64,000 bases of DNA from Avena insularis (GCA_023614405.1 CM042684.1:207892941-207956940), one strand, 5' to 3'; positions 21,677-33,463 are shown, numbered from the stretch's first letter. Made by a program: numbers and translations. Notes: generated by a model from the sequence alone, not told the origin.

Positions 21677-22143
21677 GTTCCTATATATAGTGCCCCCACC
21701 CCTCATGTAACCCTAGGCATAGATGATAGACTAAAGACAACCCCCTTTATGGAATCTCTAGTTTTGCCTCATCTCCTTCTACCAAAGGGGATCGACTATC
21801 GTCACCACCTCGTTGGAGTTTGCATCACGCCTCCCTCATTGTACAAGGCCTTGGAATTGGTATGCCTTTGCCAAGATGTCAAGACCCTCTCCAAGGTGTT
21901 CTTCCCTCTCCGTATGGGATCGAGGGAGCACGTTGACTGATCTTTCCTTGCAAGGATTCTATCGGACCGGTGTCCACCGGCGGGAGCAATCGACCTTGTA
22001 TCGTGTGAGTTTTGTGTGTGTTCATCGTGTTCTTCGCAAGGTGTGCGTCCGCTTCCGCTACCTTCTCCCTTTCCCCTCGATTTCCAATCGATTTGACCAT
22101 GAGATCCGTGAAGATCGGCCCACCCACGGGGTTACCCCATAAC
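21677..22143 (+). repeat. CRM-like LTR fragment (TATA box to U5 end), plus strand
   Basis: It starts just before a TATA box at 21682-21690 and ends CCCCATAACA. It is related to the R-U5 part of element A's LTR (11545-11997). Its orientation is opposite to element D, whose 5' leader it abuts, and opposite to element H, whose gag it abuts on the other side. It is therefore not D's own 5' LTR in place. U3 is missing. Confidence 0.7.
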
Positions 22144-23800
22144 AGGGAGGGTGTTGATCCATTGCCTGGTCGCTCCCTCCATCATCAAGGGAAGGTAGCG
22201 AGCAGCGAGCAGGTCAGTGTGGCTGGCGATTCCCATGGCCATCAGGTACGTATCTAGCCATACCGTTGGGTCGTATGTTGGATTGTATTTTTCGATCTCC
22301 TTGGGCGCCTTGAAGTTGGCAGGGTATTTCTCGCCTCGGATCATTGGTATGAAGCACTAGGGGCGACTCGGCTGAGCGAGCCCCTTGGTTCGGGGTTGCC
22401 ACGGTTGGTGAGGGTGTGCCTCAAGTCATTGGGCTGGCGCACCCTCCAGGCTTGGTTGTTAACGATGTGCGTTCTTGTATCGATGGGCTGGCCATTGGCG
22501 GCGACTGTGTTGTTTGCCGGCTGCGGCTCGTTGGTGGAGAGCGTGGGGTTGGCCGCCTGTGGCTGGTGCGGTAGGGGCTCAGGCGGTGGGCAGTTGTGGG
22601 TGTTGGCGACAGTTGGGGGCGCTTGAGGCTACCCTGCTTGCCGATAAGCGGGAATACACCCTCCCTCGTGGGTCGACTCCCGTGGCTTGTTGCTTGACGG
22701 TCCTGGCGAGTAGGGACTTGGCGTACTGGATCTACAGCGTGCCCTCTCCTTGGATGTCGAGTTGGGCAACTGCGGCATCTATCGTGATGATGTTGTCCAT
22801 TGGAGTGGAGTACAGTCGGAGCCCGTTGGCATCGTGGGCCTGCGGCGAGATGATGATTCGCGGTTGGTCCGGCAGGGGCGCGCGACCAATGGGTGGCGGT
22901 GGGGCTCTAGTCGTTGATGCGCCAGGTGGTGGGCGGTTGCTGCCGCCGGGCGGCGTGTTCTCGTAGTACTCGTGCTCGGCCGTGCTCGCGGGGTCGCCCT
23001 CATCATTGAAGTTCAGGACACGGCCCTAGATGTTAGGGTTTAGGCGGGTTCTGATGCGGCGTTGATGGTAGAGCAATAGCTCCTACACCGTTTCTCGCTC
23101 GAGGCGAAATTTCTCGCGCTCGTGCAGCTCCCTGCACGATGCCTCCTCCAGTCGTAGGCAGACTTCCTCCACCTCCGTCGTTGTTGCGGTCAGAGGGATC
23201 GACATGGAGAATGGATCTAGCGGGGTGCTCGTGCTGCCCGCCATGTAGATCGCGTTGAAGAGATTGGATATGGCATGGAAGTCCTCAGGGGATTCCGATC
23301 TAGAGTCGGAGTCGAAGATCCCGAGGATGGAGGGGTCCTCGAAGTCCTCAGGGTTGGAGACCCGCGTGATGGAGTCCTCCCGTGATGCAGTGGTGATGGA
23401 TTCGGCGACCGAGGCAGGGGTCACTGAGTCGGTGTCGTCGTGGAGAGCCGCGTCGTCCACGGCGGCATCAGTCCTGGTCGTGTTCCTGGCGACCGAGTTG
23501 TACTCGGTAGCAAGGCGGCTGATGGAGCGGATTTGGTCCTCAGAGAGCAGATCACGGTGTGGTGGCGATCCGCCGACGATCACCATTAATGCCGGGTCGA
23601 CTGCGTCGGTGAAGCCAATGAACAGGTTGAAGGTGTCGACCGGCATCATCGCGCTGTGCGTGATTGGGCGCGACGCCGGGATGTAGCTGCTGGGTAGGAT
23701 CTGCAGGATCCCGTTGTTGGCGATCATGCGGCCGGTGGTGATCGTCCGATCGATTGGCGTGTAGGGTCTCAACACAGAACTCAGGCCGGACCGGCCATGC
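22144..23800 (-). pseudogene. Element H: Tat-like gypsy gag N-terminal region
   Basis: After the PBS the minus strand encodes a long low-complexity leader (Thr/Ser/Pro/Asp-rich, LFNAIYMAGSTSTPLDPFSM) and then the beginning of a retrotransposon gag domain (FKAPKEIEKYNPTYDPTVWLDTYLMAM, ARYLPLMMEGATRQWINTLP), which breaks off at 22144. TAG codons at 23083-23085 and 23026-23028 interrupt it. Protease and pol are absent. The gag type matches elements of the Tat/RIRE2-like group, as does the PBS. The open frames on the opposite strand (22396-22966, 23255-23686) are shadows. Confidence 0.7.
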
Positions 23801-23817
23801 CCCACGGTGGGCGCCAC
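23801..23817 (-). other. PBS-like site of element H
   Basis: The minus strand reads TGGCGCCCACCGTGGGG next to the LTR edge. It resembles the TGGCGCC...GTGGG primer sites of Tat-lineage elements and the site at 57457 in element G. I cannot name the tRNA with certainty. Confidence 0.6.
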
Positions 23818-24316
23818 TATCGTGGGAATGACCACGACAGTCGCCTCTAGGGGTAGCGATTGATAGGATTGAGGGCAAGAGCTGGTAGCATTCTGTGGAG
23901 CGATATGGGGGCGGAGACACATGAGTTTACCCAGGTTCAGCCCCCGAAGGGTAAAGACTTACTCCTGCTAGATTGTATTAGCAGCAAGCGAGTTACAGGG
24001 GTGGCGAGCTCGGCATCTAAGCATCGAGTTGCTCGAAGGGGTGTATGATGTAACGTGAGTACAAAGGGAACCCTAGGGAGGTTTATATAGGGGTACCTCG
24101 CTAGGGTTTACAGTATTTACAACCGAACTAGTCAAGGATTTGGAGGATTTGACCTAATCTGACTGGGCTTCAGCTATGCTTCTGGGCCTCCGGCTTCCAG
24201 TCGCCAGGCTTGCTCCTTAGTCGCATTCTAGTCGACGTCCTGCAGGCCCACTCGCAAGGCCCTTGGCCCAGTCGAAACGTCCTGCTGGGCATACCCCATT
24301 CGGCTTATCCCCATCA
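23818..24316 (-). repeat. Element H 5' LTR (about 500 bp)
   Basis: On the minus strand it begins TGATGGGGATAAGCCG at 24316, has a TATA box (CTATATAAACC, about 24085-24097), and runs to the PBS. The inner end lies within ATTCCCACGATAG; the exact CA is uncertain. The frame open from 23922 lies partly in this LTR and is not a gene start. Confidence 0.7.
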
Positions 24317-25445
24317 ACCAGTGTTAATGATATTAATTTTATAGCTCGCACTCCTTATAATCCTGCATGGAAAACCAAAAATATGCTTCTAATGTTCAAA
24401 AACATTATTCTAATCCTGCAAGAGCTCTTTACAATAATTATGATAATCATAATGGAGCAAATCATGGCAATCTCTCATTTGAGCAAACTGTTAGAACTTT
24501 TATGCAAGCTCAAACTAAGCAAAATACTATGCTCATTAAAATCTCGGAGAACCATGAGAGTAGTATAGGAAAATTATCTAACCAAGCCGTTGCAATTAGA
24601 AATGATGTGAAGAATCTACAGAAAAAGACAAAGACCATGGAGGCTCAATTGGGCAAGGTAGCGGAGAGCCAAGCTCTCATACTAGCAAAAATTGTTAGGA
24701 AGCCTGAGCCAGATCCGGTAGAATACCTCAAGATGATGAGGGTGGTAACAAATGAAGAAAATCCTGAAGAGATGGATTATAGCAACGCACCAACACCGGA
24801 ATATACCGTGGAAGATCTACTAAATATAATCACCATAAAGAATCTTGGCATAGAACAAGGTAATGATGATATGTACCAACAATTTATTCAACAAGTAGCA
24901 TCTAAAGTTCGTGATTTAGAGATGGAGTATAAGAGACTAGCTGATAAGATTCCTGCTAAACTAGATGATATATTTGAGCCTACTATTAAAAGTAAGTTTG
25001 GGTTCAATGAGATATCCGCACTTTGTGATCTTGGTGCAAGTGTCTCAACAATTTCCAAAAGCCTATTTGACAAGTTAACCTTGGGGCCATTTGCAACCAC
25101 TGCATTAAGACTCCATCTAGCGGATTCAACTTATAAACAAGTTGTTGGGATAAAGGAAAATATAGTTGTTGAAATTAAAGGTAGTCTCGCGCTTATTGAT
25201 ATTGTTATCGTGGACATGCCTGAAGATCCCATAGCACCTATAATCCTAGGTAGGTCCTTCCTAAGAACTATTAAAGCACTAATCAATTACATGAAGGGAA
25301 TGTGCGAATAGGACTACCATCTAGAGATCCTTTTATAGTCCAGTTCCCTAGGAAGAAGAAGGCCAAGCCTAATGATGATGATGGTATAATTACTTTGAAA
25401 GACAATTACTTTGGAGTGGGTGTTCCACTCATTAAACCTAAATGA
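24317..25445 (+). pseudogene. Athila-lineage gag C-terminus and protease
   Basis: The open frame 24367-25311 has a coiled-coil-like stretch (HESSIGKLSNQAVAIRNDVKNLQ, TKTMEAQLGKVAESQA) and a retropepsin-like protease with the substituted active site LCDLGASVSTISKSLF (Leu-Gly rather than Ser/Thr-Gly), DIVIVDMPED and IILGRSFLRT. The first codons (24317-24366) run in another frame. A one-base shift near 25300 moves the tail to a second frame ending at TGA 25443-25445. RT, RNase H and integrase do not follow. The combination is typical of Athila-type elements. Confidence 0.8.
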
Positions 25446-26466
25446 TCACCATCTGGGTCAAGCTAATTTACCTTAACTAGAAGCGCTTCATGGGAGGCAA
25501 CCCATGTGAAATAAAGTTTTTACTCTTGTGTTAGTTTGTTTGTCTGTTTGTTTTTATTTTGTTTTTTGATTTTAATAAAGAGTATTCAAGAAGACCTTTG
25601 GAGAGAGGAAAAGAAATAAGGTAATCCTCGATCTTTTATTTTTGCTAACACATGGCCAAAGAAGTATTGCTGATTTTTATGAAGTCTATTTGCTGTTATT
25701 TTGTCCTTTGATACGATGTGTAAAGACACACGAAGCTACTAATCAAATTCTTTGAGTTTTTCAGATCACTAGCCACATAACGAACAGTGGTACGGCCGTA
25801 AGGGACCGTACCATGCGCCTGTAACACCTCGAGGCATTGGAAAATAGAAACTTTGATTTTTGCCGCAGGACACAGGGGTCGTAACGACCACTGGTACGGG
25901 CGAACGCACCCATACGGCACGCTCGTACCGTATCCTTGAGCAAAACATCAGATTTATAGGCGAAGGAACTAAACACATAATGACTAGTCCAGGCGCCCGT
26001 ACCGAGTGCACCGCCGGAAGGGATTCGTCACCCCCAACGTATGTCACCCGATACGGGTGGGATCTGGCCATACCGCCCGCCCGTACCATGTACGCGACCG
26101 CTATAACACCACAAGGAGGTAACCTAAAAATCCCCAAAACAAAAAAATTCTCTTTCTTCTTCCTCCAAACTCCAAACCACCTCCATTGGATCTTCAAATT
26201 TACTCAATATTTCTTTGTTTCCTCGCACCCAATCTATCTAAGGTATGATTCTCCTCCGATCCCCAACTTATTTGTACCAAAGCTTCACTCAATCTTTCAT
26301 CACTGAAAATCTAGACTTAGGTCTGGTTCTTGATCTAATCTTGATATTGAGCATGCTTAGTATTATTTTATAGGAGTTTCTTTTGTAACTAGTGTAGAGG
26401 ATCACATCTGCTATGTTTCTATTGGACTACATTTTTCATTATCAATCTTTATTTATTTTGTTTTAG
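25446..26466 (+). other. Athila-like internal region, non-coding, with GGTACGGGC/GCCCGTACC motifs
   Basis: This stretch holds no recognisable protein. Between 25785 and 26096 it contains about six close variants of GGTACGGGC and its complement GCCCGTACC in a GC-rich block. The same motifs occur in the LTR region at 29453-29482. A pyrimidine-rich leader follows (26120-26300), and TTTTAG at 26460-26466 precedes the ATG of the ATHILA ORF. This could be a spliced leader for that ORF, or the scar where pol was lost. Confidence 0.5.
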
Positions 26467-27700
26467 ATGAATATAAGGAGTCATACATGTGTGATGGCTT
26501 CGGAACATTCTACACCACTCGTTGATACGTCGACCCCTGAGTCACTTAGTATCAAATTCACTAAGGAGTTTCAGTTGAATCGTTTCAACCGTCTCAAGCT
26601 CTGAGAAATCAAGTCCACCAAGTGGGTGTGTCCTTGTATCCTGAACCAACTTGGCATTCGTGCTGATTTTGATTTATTTTGCAACAAATGTTGGTTTGTA
26701 TGACTTTGTCTTCCAGGACGTCACCATCTATTATCGCTTGACACTGGAGTTCCTCAGCACTTTAACGCATACGATGTTCTCTCACTATTGTTCCGAGGAT
26801 CAAATGTCTGGAGTTGATTGCATCAACTTCCGTCTTATGAACTGTGAGTACTCCTTTACACTCAACCAATGGGCTCAATGTTTTGGGTTTGCCAACAACA
26901 CCACCAACATATGCTCCACCACCTTTGTTTTAAATCCTGCACCTTGACAGTACTTTAATTTAATGAGAATTTGTGGAAACACACCCAAGGGAAACCAAAT
27001 TGATCATCCTGCTATTTGCAATTTGTTTTATGTTATTGCTAACACCTTGCAGGCATGTGGTGAGTTTACTAGAGTCAATGAGGAGGACATGATGGTCCTC
27101 ATAAAAGCTGCTATTATTAATTGTAACTTAACACCAAATTTGGGCGCCCTTCTTGTGTTTTACCTTAAGCATCAAGCTCTGCGATCTCGGGGACCCATAT
27201 GCGGAGGAGGAGTTGTGACCGTTCTTGTACACGCGCTTCACATCAGCCTAGGTAACATCCAACTGTTGACAGGAAGTAACCATCTTGGTTTTTCTACTCT
27301 AAGAGCATGTGGTATGATTTCTAGAACTAATGGTAGATACTTCCTTGATATACCTGGAGTGGATCACTTGATCCCAGCTCCTTTGCCTAATGGTATATTC
27401 TCTATCAAGGATGGACATTTGTGTTTTGATGTGCAGGTTGAGGCAGGTCTACCAGATTAAGAAATACATGTGGGAGGAGGAGGATAAGATGAAGAAGTAG
27501 AAAAGGAGGGACCTGAACAAGAAGTGCAGCCACCAAACTACTACACCACCTATGAAGATATTTATGCGCTCAAAGGAAACATCCAAAACATGAACAACCT
27601 CTACATCAACCTTCTAGATGCTTCTGTGAACCTCGCCACCCAGTTCCATGATTAGAGCAGCCGATGGAACATGGGAGATTATCCACCGCCACCACAATGA
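26467..27700 (+). pseudogene. ATHILA ORF (putative env-position protein of Athila elements)
   Basis: The ATG at 26467 opens a frame that soon stops. The main homology is 26651-27460 in one frame broken by TGA 26945-26947: RLTLEFLSTL, INFRLMNCEYSFTLNQWAQCFGF, then HPAICNLFYVIANTLQACGEF and GRYFLDIPGVDHLIP. The RLTLEFLSTL and FRL-EY-F-L--W...FGF pattern is that of the plant ATHILA ORF family. A shift near 27460 continues the C-terminus in another frame (YEDIYALKGNIQNMNNLYINLLDAS) to about 27655. It lies downstream of where pol should be. Function in the family is unknown. Confidence 0.75.
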
Positions 27701-29190
27701 GCAACAAAAGGGCTTGCAAAAGCCTAAGCTTGGGGATGTGTTCCCCCAACAATTTTATTTGTGTAATAACAAGGTTGTACTCCAGCTCCTTGGGAGATTT
27801 GAAACACTCATGTTGGCTTGTTCCAACACTTCGCTTTTTTGTTTGCTTTTGTTTTTAGTTTGCTTTTTTTATTAGTTCCTTGCTTGGTCGCAAGTTCTTT
27901 TCTATTCTTTACAAAAATATTTTTCCATTTTTCCTTTTTCCATAAATGTGGATTTGCACTTTGCCTCTTTGCTTTAATATTATTATGGGAGTAATCGTGC
28001 TTGAGTTTTGAAGGAACACATCCCTATAAGGAAGAGGGTTATGAAGTTCTTATGAGAGGTATGTCCTATGTCTCCCACTTTTGAAGTTTGAGTTGTTTAT
28101 CTTAGTTGGTTGATTTGCTAAGATGCCATGCTAGTGGGAGTGATTTAATATAGTTAGAGTAAAGCTTTTTATTGGTATGATGATTAGTTGTGGAAGCTTT
28201 TGCTCTAGTTCTTTTGGATAACCGAGTATTGCCTTGGAAATAATATTGCAAACAAATACAATAAGAAAAAGTCTGAAATTTACGACCTGTTTGATGAATG
28301 ATTGTCTTGAGAGTATACCCTTGGAGATACTTAACCCCATAGATGTTTTGATAGTCTTGATGGCACTCTTGAAAGGAGTTGTTTGATTGAAATGAAGTCT
28401 AGTGGTAATTGTGATGCATGCCAAAGCTAACCTTGTGGATCAAACCATGGTACTAGCATAAATATAAATAAAGAGAAGAGGAAAAAAGAAAAAGTTCTAT
28501 GTTTCTCATGCACACCTTTGGGATGCCAACAACTCCGCTAGCTTTTGAATGATCTATGGTATAACCCCGGATTTCGGCTATGAGTTGATGACATGAGTGG
28601 CATATGTGTCAATATATAGACAAAACTACTGGTACTCTCAAAGGTTGTGCAAGCACTTGTAAAAGAAATAGCCAATGATCCTTGAAAGAGGAAGAAAAAA
28701 TATGTGTATGAAGATCTACATAACAAGTACTTGTCACTGTCTCGTTACTACTTTATGAATTTTCTTGAAAGACAATGATTGGATTATAAGTGTTTTTGAT
28801 AGACTTAATTTATTGATGTGGGCGTAAATAAGACACTTCACTGTTATGCTACTTAGGATATGAACTCTCCTACTCAATTATGCTATTTAAACATCCTAGT
28901 GTTCCTTGGCAAGCTGAGAGTTAACTAGAAGAATTGGATTGAGTGTTACACTTCTAGTTATTTATACTTATATTAAGCTTTACTTTGATTGTCTTGACTT
29001 ACCGAAGCTTGTATAGTATTCTTGTCATCTCTCTAACATTGATAAGCCATTCAAATGGATGAAGAGTTAAACACATAAGACTACCAACCGTAAGCGAATT
29101 CTTATTCTCGCTGTTTCAAGTTTAAACGTTGAATTCCTTATAGTTCTTTTGTTTCTTCTTACTCTAGGGCGATCAAGGTTTGAGCTTTGG
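27701..29190 (+). other. Athila element 3' non-coding region
   Basis: AT-rich sequence without a coding signal. It begins after CTAAGCTTGGGGATG (about 27723-27737), and its far end has a purine-rich GAGCTTTGGGGAGGA (about 29180-29194), a good candidate for the polypurine tract. Short frames on both strands show no conserved pattern. Nothing else is recognisable. Confidence 0.5.
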
Positions 29191-29194
29191 GGAG

Positions 29195-30090
29195 GATTAT
29201 GGTTCCAAAAAGATCCATCTTCCACCGCGTTTAAACATTGTTTTTAGTAAAGCAGTTGACAAGAAACTCTCAGTCCTTGCCACTAATGACTAATAATTGC
29301 AAAGATATGCAAAACCTTGCTTTGAATTGTGTTGTACAGGAAATCAAGCTTTTTAATGCGAAATCAGGAGTCATAATGAAGGTTTTTGAGGAAGTCCACA
29401 TGACCAAGTAATTGTGGAGTCAATTCCAAGCATTAGAAGCCATAACAACCACTGGTACGGGCAGGGCCCGCCCGTACCATGTGGCCGCGGCTCCATCTCG
29501 TCAAACCCTACAACTTTTGTGAAGACGCCTATATATTTTGAGGTCTTAGCCGCCGCGCAGAAGGCCGCCATTCCTAGATTGCATCACGACACCACCAAAG
29601 GAGACCCACACCATTGTTCATCCATTGGTCATCCATCCATCATCCATCCCCTCCATTAGCCATAACCATTGCTTTTTTACTTTAGATCTCCTTGTGATTC
29701 GGTGACCATTGTAAGAATATTTGATTTCAATCTAAATATTTTGCACAATGTTTTATATCCTTGATCTTATTGTTATGAGTGAGCAGTCCTCACGGGCTGC
29801 GGGTTGGGGAGAAACCTCGCATCGATTATGTGCATCTAATTCATGGGAACATTGTGTATTGTTTGAAATAGCGATTTGTATCGTTTGTTTCTTTGTCTCT
29901 TGTCTCGATCTGTGGATTTGTATGTACCCAAGATCCCAAAGATTGATAAAGGATTGATATAATATACTTGGCTAGCGGCGATATCATAGGAACCCCGGTG
30001 ACAGAAAGGGTAGTACGATCTTCGCTTAGCGTCCCATTCGGGATCACAACAACATCACAACTTAATGTTTTTCTTTTTTTTACACTTAAT
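29195..30090 (+). repeat. Athila-like 3' LTR (edges approximate)
   Basis: Downstream of the candidate purine tract there is a U3-like segment with GGTACGGGC...GCCCGTACC at 29453-29482, a TATA box (CTATATATTTT, 29529-29539), then a transcribed-type region with the CGGTGACAG and GGGATCACAACA sequences typical of grass Athila-like LTRs. I could not fix TG and CA ends because no second LTR lies in the window. Confidence 0.5.
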
Positions 30091-30474
30091 AATCATTTGT
30101 AGCCCATTGCTTCGTGGTGCACACAGTTGGATTAAAAGACTTTTGATATGCCCGCTGCATCATGGGGGGCTCTAGTATATTAGGATGTGTTGCCAACAAC
30201 AGATTATCCCTATTAAAACTTTACACATGACCGTGCTTACTATTATCTTTTATCCCATATGATGTGTAGCTGCACGTGGATCTTCATCCCTGGCTTATCT
30301 CCATCCATTGATTCAACCCACTATAAAATTAAACTAGATTGGTCCAGTAAACAAAAGTAAAACAAAGAAACAAAGTCTAGTAGACGTGTCCTTTTTATTT
30401 CCTTTTAGCATTGCTTTCCAAGGTTCGATTAAACCTAGGTCTTCTAGGGAAAAATTTATTATACTACATCCGTG
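30091..30474. other. Unassigned sequence between Athila LTR and CACTA remnant
   Basis: About 380 bp without a coding pattern or a recognised terminus. I see no CACTA 5' terminus here, so the left end of the CACTA element is truncated or lies elsewhere. Confidence 0.4.
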
Positions 30475-31979
30475 AATTCGGATCGAACATATCAATCGTC
30501 GCAAAAAGGTTAAGAAGAATGAGTTGGTGCATCGTGCTACCTGCTTCACTCTGAGTCAGGAGGAGCTCGAGCAGTTTTTTAGGTGCCTCCTAGTAGAGAA
30601 AGTTCCTCACGGTTAATCGGGGAAGATAAGAAGATATTTGGACATAGCGAATAAGAGGTTCAATGGTATGAAGTCTCACGACTATCAAGGATGATGCAGA
30701 TACTTACCATTGCGATCCGAGGGATAATGGACGAGCATGTCTGTGAGATTTTGTTTGGCCTATGCAACTTTTTTGACGTCATCTCTAGTAAGTCGATCAG
30801 CGTGAAGCAGCTCGACAGGCTACAGGAAGAGATCGTGGTGATACTATGCTATCTCGAGATTTACTTCCCGCTCGCATTCTTCGACATCATGGTGCATCTG
30901 CGTGTCCATGTCATGGATGACATCATCCAGATCGGGCCGACATTCCTGCACAACATGATGCCGTTTGAAAGGCTAAACAGTTTCATCAAAGGATTCATGC
31001 AAAACAGGTCCTGTCTAGATGGAAGCATAGCCAAGGGCTTTCTGATCTACAAGTGAATCTCCTTTTGCCAGAATTATCTAACCACCAAGAACGAGGATGT
31101 CGGAATACCCACCAAGAAGCACCTCGGTAGGATCACTGGATATGGTCACCACGAGGGCTACTGTCATTGCATGTCGGCATTGCTGGTCGACGCACCGACT
31201 TTGACAGGGCACACTGAGTCGCGCTACAACATGTTGAATTGGTTGGCCCCTGGGTGGAAGAGCACAAAAGCTTAATCGAGCAGGAGTACATTGACCTGGG
31301 CCGGCCGAGGAACAAGGGAGACTCAACCAGAGAGCACAACTCTAGCTTTACGGGTTGGTTCAAGAAAAGGCTACTGGACAATCCCCCACAGATGCCTTCT
31401 ACGGAAGATCAAAAACTCATATTCTCCTTGTCACAGGGCACCGCACACAACCTAAGTACCTATCAGTCGTACGACATCAACGGTCAAAACTCAGGAGTAA
31501 CTATGTTGTCCTTTACTGATGACGAGACTACTGTCATGGAAATATTCTATGGAAGGATTGAGGAGATATGGGAGCTCGACTACTGTGGAGAGACGGTACC
31601 GATGTTCCATGTTATATGGGCCAAGAACATGGAAGAAGAAGGCTCGTATTTCACCACCATGGTTATACCCAATGCCAAATCGGTGAAGAACGCCTTCGTG
31701 AAAAATGAGCCATGGGTACTCGCTAGCCAAGTTGATCAATGTTTTTTTATTACCGACCCGTCAAAGCCCAAACGTGTTGTAGTGAGGAGGGGGAAAAGGA
31801 GCATCATAGGAATGGAAGGAGCCACCAACAATCAAGACTTCAACAAGAACGACGATCCGAAGATCGAAGAGGAATTCGACAAGTACTTCGACATGCCTAC
31901 TACTACAGTAAGAAGGAAGACCATCCTACCTACTAAAGGTTGTCCATTCATGACAAGAAATGTCAAAGTGCCCGGCTAA
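30475..31979 (+). pseudogene. CACTA transposase (TNP2/En-Spm type), C-terminal part
   Basis: The reading starts about 30475 with NELVHRATCFTLSQEE and has stops near 30615 and 30690. 30691-31056 encodes the block IRGIMDEHVCEILFGLCNFFDVIS, LQEEIVVILCYLEIYFPLAFFDIMVHL, and HNMMPFERLNSFIKGFMQNR, the DUF4218-type domain of plant En/Spm transposases. After a TGA at 31054-31056 and a frameshift, 31239-31979 encodes VGPWVEEHKSLIEQEYIDLGRPR and the DUF4216-type part (NSGVTMLSFTDDE, YGRIEEIWELDY, PWVLASQVDQCFFITDP). The N-terminal catalytic Transposase_21 region is missing, so this copy could not encode active transposase. Confidence 0.9.
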
Positions 31980-32285
31980 AGTATTCAACCGCGACGAAAA
32001 AGTGCAAGAAGATTTTGAAGAGAGGCTAGCTCGAAACCGATACATCACATGACGACGTGACCTTTTTGTGTATTAATTCACATGTGTGCACGCAAATATA
32101 TTAGTTAGACTAAAGTTATATCATGATATTCTCATGTGCGTATACAAATATGCATGTGTGTGTGACAAGCATATATATATATGTATGATTCAGGGAGGGT
32201 TTTTTGAATAAATATGCATGTTTGTGTTCTTACTTTAAATATATTTGTAACATAATTAAAAATATTTTAAAATAAGGAAAAAAAG

Positions 32286-32362
32286 GTCTGAGACAGCCAG
32301 GATTTGAACCTGGCTACACCAGGTTTAGAGTTGTGAAGGAAGACCACTAGGCTATGTGTGTG
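32286..32362 (-). other. tRNA-like sequence with pol III A and B boxes
   Basis: On the minus strand TAGCCTAGTGGT (32343-32354) fits the A box and GGTTCAAATCC (32300-32310) fits the B box. A perfect T-arm (CCAGG, 7-base loop, CCTGG) surrounds the B box, and a T-run (complement of 32279-32284) follows as a pol III-type terminator. The acceptor stem does not pair, so this is not a functional tRNA. A tRNA pseudogene or the head of a tRNA-derived SINE fits best. Confidence 0.55.
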
Positions 32363-32409
32363 TTTCATGTCAAACTACAATGTCGTGCTGCTTTGGACTA
32401 AGTGCAAAG

Positions 32410-32489
32410 ATTCTATGGCGCATATCTTAGGAATGCGCCACAAATGTTGGAAATTCTGTGGCGCATATTGCGGGAATGCACCATAGAAT
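32410..32489. repeat. Inverted repeat with TGTGGCGCAT units in the CACTA
   Basis: Arms 32410-32442 and 32457-32489 (33 bases each, few mismatches) form a hairpin with a 14-base loop. Each arm contains ATTCTATGG-GCAT and ATGCGCCACA, the same units as the subterminal array at 56.1-56.3 kb. This supports assigning both halves to one CACTA family. Confidence 0.75.
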
Positions 32490-33463
32490 TTTCACACTTA
32501 GCCAAATATTGGACGGTTCGGCCTTCCTAATCCCCCTTCTTCCATTTCTTCCCCAAATCGTTTGCATGTGCAACCCTAGCTCTCGCCCGCGCAACCCTAG
32601 CTCTCGCCACTGGTGCCTGTGGGGGAGGGAGCCAGCCGTCGCCACGCTTTAGGAGGAGAAGGGCAGCCACCTGTCGCTGCCTCTGGAGCCCGTGGAGGAG
32701 CCACCTGCCGCCGCTGCTGGAGCTCGTGGAGGAGGAGCCTATCCCGCCCGCCCTAGGAGGAGCAGGCCAGTCCCGCGCGTGACCTAGGAGGAGGAGGATA
32801 GTCCCGCAGCAGGAGCACCGCCGCCACCTCGTCGATGACCACATCCCCATCCACATGTACTGGAACATCACTACTCCCTCTCTCTTATTTTCCCCTCTTA
32901 GTATTGGAATGTGTTCATCATAGTTCCTCACCACATCCACACAAAATCCATCACCACCTACATGCCAACCATCAGAACCTCACCAACATCACTATGATCA
33001 CCTAGCCTGGAACTACCTCTAGTGGTACAAGGAGAAGATGGTCTAGAAATAGAAGAAAGTACAAGATCACAAGAAGGGAAAACAAGTTGCAGAAGAAGGA
33101 GAAGGATATGCCAGTAGCTGAACTAGGAGGATTTGGGAAGCAAGAAGGAGCAGTCCCAACTGATCTGGTAGAAGTAGAAGATTAGAAACAACTATAGCAA
33201 CAGGTTGATAACCAAGATCAAGAACTAGCATATATTCTTAATAATTTAGAGCTAGAATTTATTTGTTGTAGCAATACTTTCAGTCTAGCATGAAAGTGGA
33301 ATGTCTAGATCATCACCAAGTAAAAGAGAGGATACACTAGTGTATATCCTTACAAAAGATCAAAGCCTCAGCTTTTGCATCATTGGCCAGAGACAAATTC
33401 ACCATTGATAAGCATCAAAGCATTAGGGGAATGTACAATTAAGTCTTCAACATCCAACTCATT

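Larger units (their letters stand above)
31980..33463 (+). other. CACTA interior downstream of the transposase
   Basis: Non-coding as far as I can see. It contains a tRNA-like segment (32286-32362), an inverted repeat (32410-32489) related to the terminal repeats near 56.1-56.3 kb, and a GC-rich block (32520-32830) that could be the 5' end of the second CACTA gene. From 32900 a charged stretch with lysine and glutamate codons (33020-33190) resembles an exon fragment, but I do not recognise it. At 33464 the interior is interrupted by an LTR element and continues at 49788. Confidence 0.5.

Noticed and set aside
22396..22966. Plus-strand frames of 76 and 163 codons
   Set aside because: They are opposite the GC-rich gag leader of element H; composition explains the openness.
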